A DNA stretch of 64,000 nucleotides. It comes from Haliea sp963974125. Lineage in GTDB: Bacteria > Pseudomonadota > Gammaproteobacteria > Pseudomonadales > Halieaceae. Of this stretch, positions 60,534-64,000 are shown in pieces. The stretch lies in the NCBI GenBank assembly GCA_963974125.1, contig CAXBCH010000006.1:1-64000 (forward strand). The letters run 5' to 3'. The position numbers and the translations under genes were made by a program. The notes below the pieces were generated by a model, which worked only from the letters and a program-made list of their open reading frames with translations, was not told the DNA's origin and did not search any database. The first letter of the stretch is position 1, and the number at the start of each line of letters is the position of its first letter.

Positions 60534-62149
60534 ACCATAACAACAAAGGAAAAACCCGGCCGCGGGGCGTACCGCAAATGCGCCTGACTCTGCGTAGCGC
60601 GGCACTGATTCTCGCCGTTCTTGTCGGCCTCGGCCTGATATTTCTGGGTGGCGGGATCATGCTGCTGGCGGACAATGAACGCGATCGCCAGTCGAGCTCA
60701 ATCCAGGGGCTTATCAGCACGGTGGAGCGCACGGCGGAGATAGCGGTCTTTCTGCAGGACCGCGAACTGGCGACCGAGGTCGTGGCCGGGCTGGAGCAGA
60801 ACAGCAGCGTGCGAGCCGTGACCATTCGCGGTGACCAGGGCCGGGTGATCGCCAGCAGCGCGCCCGGGAATCGGGCACAGACCGCGCCGGCCGGGACCGT
60901 GCTGCGAGCAATCAGCTCCCCCTTCACACCGGGCCAGACCATTGGCAGCATCGAGTTGGCGCCGGACCGGGAACAGCTGGAACGGCAGGTCATTCTCCGC
61001 ATCCGGCCTGCAATCCTGTTCTTCCTGATATTCCTTGCGGTCACAGGCGCCACCCTGCTGGTGGTGTTGTACCGGCAGATTACCCGGCCGATTCAGACCA
61101 TTTCCCGGCGCCTGCACCGCATTGATGTGGCCAGCGGCGAGCATATCGACATTCCGCAGTCCCACGAAAACAACGAAATCGGCACCATGGTGGGCGACGT
61201 CAATCGCATTATCGACCGCATGGCCGCGCTGGTGACCAGGGAGCGCAACCTGCGCCTGCAGCGGGAACTCGAAGAAGCCCGCTTCCGGGCCATCTTCGAC
61301 AATGCCGGGTCACCCATCTTTCTGGTGGACCCAAACGGCGTGCTCAAATCCTTCAACCTGGCGTTCTCACGCACCCTGGCCGCGGATGCCGGCGCCGAAG
61401 CCGGAGCGCAGCATGGCTCTCTGTACAGCCTGCTTGGGGACTCGGGTGCGACAATGCGGGAACTGATTGACGCGTCTGTCAGTAGCGGGCGGCCCCAGAG
61501 CGCGGAACTGGAAGTCGACCTGCCGATGGGGAAGCGCTGGTACCAGGTGGTGGTAAACCCGGTCGGCGACGATGAGGTTCAGGGCATCGCCAATGACATC
61601 ACGGAGCACAAGGTTGCGCAGAAAGATGCCGAGGAGCAGGCCACAACCGACAGCCTGACCGGCATCGGCAACCGGCTGGGCTTTGACCGCCAACTTGCCA
61701 CAGTGTTCGAATCCTGCCGCCGCCGCAGCGACCGCCACATCGCCCTGATGATACTGGACCTGGACCACTTCAAGGAACTCAACGACAGCCACGGCCACCA
61801 GGCCGGAGACCAGGCCCTGGCAAAGGTCGCGGAGCGCCTGCAGCAGGTATTGCGCAGCGGGGACTACCTGGCGAGGCTGGGTGGCGATGAGTTCGCGATT
61901 ATCCTGGACGGCCCGGTCGACGACCAGGCCCTGGAAGTCATCGCCGACAAGATCATTGCCAGCCTCAACCAACCGCTGCAATTGCCCGATGGCGCCCGGG
62001 GACACGTGGGCGTCAGTATCGGCATAGCCATTCACGATCGCCGGGAAGAGGGAACCAGCGCCCTGGTAAAGCGCGCGGATACCGCCATGTACACCGCCAA
62101 GGCCGCCGGTCGCAATACCTGGCGCCGGGCACCCGGGGGAGTTGTTTGA
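60530..62149 (+). CDS. Membrane HAMP-PAS-GGDEF diguanylate cyclase
   Basis: 539 aa sensor making c-di-GMP. TM1 about residues 24-46, a periplasmic domain (about 47-155), TM2 about 160-180, HAMP about 181-235, PAS about 253-365 (RAIFDNAGSPIFLVDPNGVL), then GGDEF about 375-525. The GGDEF motif is intact at 451-455, and an inhibitory I-site RSGD lies 5 residues before it, so product feedback is expected. Start GTG 60530 overlaps the upstream stop (GTGA); ATG 60578 is the alternative. It is likely to respond to what the PstS-like protein binds (inference). Confidence 0.93.
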   Translation: MNHNNKGKTRPRGVPQMRLTLRSAALILAVLVGLGLIFLGGGIMLLADNERDRQSSSIQGLISTVERTAEIAVFLQDRELATEVVAGLEQNSSVRAVTIRGDQGRVIASSAPGNRAQTAPAGTVLRAISSPFTPGQTIGSIELAPDREQLERQVILRIRPAILFFLIFLAVTGATLLVVLYRQITRPIQTISRRLHRIDVASGEHIDIPQSHENNEIGTMVGDVNRIIDRMAALVTRERNLRLQRELEEARFRAIFDNAGSPIFLVDPNGVLKSFNLAFSRTLAADAGAEAGAQHGSLYSLLGDSGATMRELIDASVSSGRPQSAELEVDLPMGKRWYQVVVNPVGDDEVQGIANDITEHKVAQKDAEEQATTDSLTGIGNRLGFDRQLATVFESCRRRSDRHIALMILDLDHFKELNDSHGHQAGDQALAKVAERLQQVLRSGDYLARLGGDEFAIILDGPVDDQALEVIADKIIASLNQPLQLPDGARGHVGVSIGIAIHDRREEGTSALVKRADTAMYTAKAAGRNTWRRAPGGVV

Positions 62150-62151
62150 AG

Positions 62152-62409
62152 ATGATCGGTGTAACTCGCACAGGCGCCCCTGTCCTGCATATCAATGCGG
62201 TGTGGGATGATGAGGCCAAGGTCTGGACCGCTACCAGTGAGGACTTACCTGGACCCGCGACAGAGGCGGCCACACAGGAGGGCCTGCTGCGGAAGCTACG
62301 CATGATGGTCCCCGAGCTTCTCGAACTCAACGGCCTGGACCCAGACAGCGGCCTGGCTCCCCAGGAACTTCTTATCCACAGCGAGCAGCGCGCCTCTCTG
62401 GCTTGCTGA
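62152..62409 (+). CDS. DUF1902 (HicB-like) protein
   Basis: 85 aa. HINAVWDDEAKVWTATSEDL and the GLLRKLRMMVPELLELNG helix fit DUF1902, a fold related to the HicB antitoxin. No HicA-type toxin partner is next to it. ATG 62152 is 2 bp after the diguanylate cyclase stop; a TTG at 62146 would overlap that stop (TTGA). It marks the start of the region that looks foreign, so its tie to the operon may be accidental. Confidence 0.75.
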   Translation: MIGVTRTGAPVLHINAVWDDEAKVWTATSEDLPGPATEAATQEGLLRKLRMMVPELLELNGLDPDSGLAPQELLIHSEQRASLAC

Positions 62410-62427
62410 GGTGGCGCGCTGTCAGAT

Positions 62428-62703
62428 GTGAGCGTCAGCAAGGTACCCAAGCTTCTTGGGCATGGCGCGACTGTCCACGGTTTCCGCGCCACCTTCCGCA
62501 ACTGGGCGCACGAGCATACAAACTACCGGGACGAAGTCTGCGAACTGGCCCTGGCCCACGTGAACAGCGACACCACCCGGGCCGCATATGCACGTTCGGC
62601 GTTGCTTGATAAGCGCCGCCTGCAAATGCAGGACTGGGAGCGGTTTGGCCGTGAGGGATTGCCGGTGAGGGGTAAGGTGATCAGAATTGGGAACGCAGAA
62701 TGA
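62428..62703 (+). pseudogene. C-terminal remnant of a tyrosine-family integrase
   Basis: About 91 aa. ATVHGFRATFRNWAHEHTN carries the HxxR arginine, LALAHVNSDTTRAAYARSAL contains the Box II His and nucleophilic Tyr (AAYARS), and KRRLQMQDWERF is the usual ending of P4-type integrases. The N-terminal three quarters are missing: upstream sequence encodes the DUF1902 protein in another frame. It cannot be active by itself. Lies in the region between a complete operon and tRNA-Arg. Confidence 0.8.
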
Positions 62704-62768
62704 TGAACATGGATGCACGTGGTCCGATGTTGATGTGACCAGCGGCGGCCTTATGATCTGTCAGGGCC

Positions 62769-63077
62769 TCAGGCCGCTTGGTGGGGAGTCGTATCTCGCT
62801 CAACTTTCAGCTTCAGTCCCAGTCCGTGGACGATTTTGGTGAAGCTGGAAAGCTTGGGATTCCCACTCGCTGAGAGCATTTTGTACATGCTTTCGCGGCC
62901 CAGGTGGGAGCGGTACGCCAAGCCGGTAATACCGTCTTCTTGGGCTTCAGCGATATTGCGCAAGGCCATCAGGATAACAGTCGCATCACCGTCTTCCAGC
63001 GCCTCGCTCAGGTATTCCGCCGCCACTTCGGGATCGCGCAGATGCTCGTTGTGGGTCACTCTGATATTACGCGCCAT
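62769..63077 (-). CDS. Addiction-module antitoxin, HigA-like (putative antidote)
   Basis: 102 aa. N-terminal RVTHNEHLRDPEVAAEYLSE and a helix-turn-helix near residues 50-85 (ITGLAYRSHLGRESMYKM then GNPKLSSFTKIVHGLGL) match the family of putative addiction-module antidotes (TIGR02684). GGAGG lies 8 bp before ATG 63077, and the start overlaps the toxin stop by 11 bp, so it is translated with the toxin. Toxin-first order is as in higBA. The product is expected to bind the palindrome upstream of the toxin gene. Confidence 0.88.
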   Translation of the reverse strand: MARNIRVTHNEHLRDPEVAAEYLSEALEDGDATVILMALRNIAEAQEDGITGLAYRSHLGRESMYKMLSASGNPKLSSFTKIVHGLGLKLKVERDTTPHQAA

Positions 63078-63411
63078 GAGGATACCTCCGTTGGTGATCT
63101 TGCCAGTAGGCTTTCGCCTGTTTGATATCTTTGGCTTGGGTAGACTTGTCACCACCACAGAGCAACAGGTACACCCGCTGCCCCTCCTTGCCGTAATACA
63201 CTCGATAACCAGGGCCATAGTGGATTCTCAGCTCACTGAGACCGTCACCTATCGGTTGCGAGTCCCCAAACAGCCCCAGCTCCATCCGGTCCACTTGCAT
63301 GATGACTTTGGCTTTCGCCTTCGCATCACGCAGACCCCCAAGCCAATCGGCATAGGGGCTTTTCCCGTGTTCGTCCGTGTACTCGTTAACGGTATTTTTT
63401 GTAGTGGACAC
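63067..63411 (-). CDS. RelE/HigB-family toxin
   Basis: About 114 aa type II toxin, probably a ribosome-dependent mRNA nuclease. The core WLGGLRDAKAKAKVIMQVDR, then SELRIHYGPGYRVYYG and LLLCGGDKSTQAKDI matches TIGR02683-type RelE/HigB proteins. The start is GTG 63411; sequence upstream in the same frame is unrelated to toxins. The first about 15 residues (STTKNTVNEYTDEHGKSPYA) are a little longer than the norm. Operator palindrome immediately upstream. Confidence 0.85.
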   Translation of the reverse strand: MSTTKNTVNEYTDEHGKSPYADWLGGLRDAKAKAKVIMQVDRMELGLFGDSQPIGDGLSELRIHYGPGYRVYYGKEGQRVYLLLCGGDKSTQAKDIKQAKAYWQDHQRRYPHGA

Positions 63412-63417
63412 ATCTTT

Positions 63418-63439
63418 ATTGTATCCCTTAGGATACAAT
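63418..63439. promoter_or_regulatory. Palindromic operator of the toxin-antitoxin pair
   Basis: Perfect 9-bp inverted repeat ATTGTATCC/GGATACAAT with a 4-nt CTTA spacer, 7 bp upstream of the toxin start codon. Position and symmetry fit autorepression by the antitoxin with or without toxin. Confidence 0.75.
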
Positions 63440-63776
63440 TTGCAACCAGTCTTTTTCTTCTTCGAATTCCAGATCGAGCGCTGCCAGCAAATTCTTCCTC
63501 CGTGGCCTCCGGTTGTTCTTCCATGCGGTTGGCTGGGTGCATGGTCGATTGGCGGAACCAAAACCGTGATCGAGGTAACGCGGTGCCTGGAGACCCATCC
63601 AACCCAGACTTATCCAAAGACGCCTAGGTATACTGGGCACCCATAACCCGGGTCAGAATTGGATGGAAACCTGGGGCAGTTTTAAACGGCAACCAACAGC
63701 CAGTGGTCACTATTTGGTCACTGATTTAGGATTTGGCGATTTTGTTAGTATCCGCTACCGCTTAAACTCTTGTATT
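63440..63776. other. Gene-free stretch between the toxin operator and tRNA-Arg
   Basis: No supported gene. A minus-strand frame near 63428-63640 encodes a basic, then acidic peptide (RRKNLLAALDLEFEEEKDW) without a recognised family and is not called. GGTCACT occurs twice close to 63704-63720. This stretch is AT-richer than the surrounding genes and lies directly at the 3' side of the tRNA gene, where integrating elements insert. Confidence 0.5.
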
Positions 63777-63853
63777 TGGTACCCCCGGCAGGACTCAAAC
63801 CTGCGGCCTACCCCTTAGGAGGGGGTCGCTCTATTCAACTGAGCTACGGGGGC
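63777..63853 (-). tRNA. tRNA-Arg (anticodon CCT)
   Basis: 77 nt including an encoded CCA. Acceptor GCCCCCG pairs with CGGGGGT (terminal G-U), D-arm GCTCAGTTGAATAGAGC, anticodon stem ACCCC/GGGGT with loop CTCCTAA (anticodon CCT), and T-arm GCAGG TTTGAGT CCTGC. The island remnant lies at its 3' side. Confidence 0.93.
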
Positions 63854-63871
63854 GTTGCGGGCGGCAGTATA

Positions 63872-64000
63872 TCAGCCGTCGATATCCACGCAAATCTTGC
63901 CGAAGTGCTGCTGCGACTCCTGGTGGCGGAAAGCGTCGGCCAGCTGGTCGAGGGGGTAGCGGCTGTCGATCACTGGCCTGATGCCGCCGGCCTCAACCGC
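63872..64000 (-). CDS. Zinc-type alcohol dehydrogenase/quinone reductase-like protein, C-terminal part only
   Basis: Only the last 42 residues and stop are in the window; the gene continues past its end. The segment GIRPVIDSRYPLDQLADAFR followed by HFGKICVDIDG is the C-terminus of medium-chain dehydrogenase/reductases (NADPH:quinone reductase-like), where IDxxYPLxxxxxAxxxxxxxxxxGKIxxxI is conserved. It begins 18 bp past tRNA-Arg on the same strand. Confidence 0.8.
   Translation of the reverse strand, partial: AVEAGGIRPVIDSRYPLDQLADAFRHQESQQHFGKICVDIDG

Noticed and set aside
60134..60577. N-terminal extension of the cyclase frame
   Set aside because: Overlaps the PstS-like gene in another frame; arginine-rich and without helices. 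GTG 60530 or ATG 60578 is the credible start.
63428..63640. 70-codon minus-strand open frame
   Set aside because: No family match, no ribosome-binding site, and it overlaps the palindromic operator and the toxin leader.
1..64000. CRISPR array, rRNA operon, intact insertion sequence or prophage
   Set aside because: No regular spaced repeats, rRNA sequence, transposase or phage structural gene could be found.

Overview
The window is high-GC, densely packed gammaproteobacterial chromosome, about 58 protein genes with few gaps over 200 bp. The outer-membrane and housekeeping set (TamA/TamB, SlyX, YciH, PutA, Slt70, an OprI-like lipoprotein, polyphosphate:AMP phosphotransferase) together with many acyl-CoA dehydrogenases, thiolases, an epoxide hydrolase and a P450 suggests a marine, lipid- or hydrocarbon-using gammaproteobacterium of the Cellvibrionales/Halieaceae type. 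That placement is inference from gene content only.

Layout. 0.2-5 kb: pyruvate phosphate dikinase, a glyoxylate-type aminotransferase and a membrane hydrolase. 5-14 kb: OmpA-type lipoprotein, the tamA-tamB operon, a methyltransferase, and a pap-asparaginase pair. 14-21 kb: proline catabolism (putA with a divergent Lrp-type regulator), YjdM, a PH-like membrane protein and an MFS carrier. 21.4-25.8 kb: four different L,D-transpeptidases packed around a small alanine-rich lipoprotein ending in lysine, the most striking local structure. 25.9-37.2 kb: a beta-oxidation pair (thiolase plus FadJ-like protein), threonine aldolase, then a seven-gene minus-strand catabolic run (thiolase, dienelactone hydrolase-like, maleylacetoacetate isomerase-like, a cysteine-less thiolase homologue, a phosphotransferase, DUF6285, acyl-CoA dehydrogenase). 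37.3-41 kb: amino-acid decarboxylase, PlsC-type acyltransferase, HSL-type esterase.

41-46.8 kb: unknowns and lipid/xenobiotic genes, including an SRPBCC-SDR fusion, an epoxide hydrolase, a PaaI-type thioesterase, and a protein resembling a catalytically dead RecB-type nuclease. 46.9-51.2 kb: amidohydrolase, two acyl-CoA dehydrogenases probably forming a heteromer, and slyX. 51.3-58.7 kb: yciH, two small glycosyltransferases of the arsenosugar-annotated families, slt, P450, a ChaN-like lipoprotein, and a small heat-shock gene with a good sigma-32 promoter. 58.8-62.15 kb: an overlapping operon of outer-membrane barrel, PstS-like periplasmic protein and a HAMP-PAS-GGDEF diguanylate cyclase.

The last stretch (62.15-63.78 kb) looks like a worn-down integrated element next to the 3' end of tRNA-Arg(CCT): a DUF1902 protein, the C-terminal scrap of a tyrosine integrase, and a HigB/HigA-like toxin-antitoxin pair with a near-perfect palindromic operator. 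The window ends inside a quinone-reductase-like dehydrogenase. No CRISPR array, rRNA, intact insertion sequence or prophage is visible.
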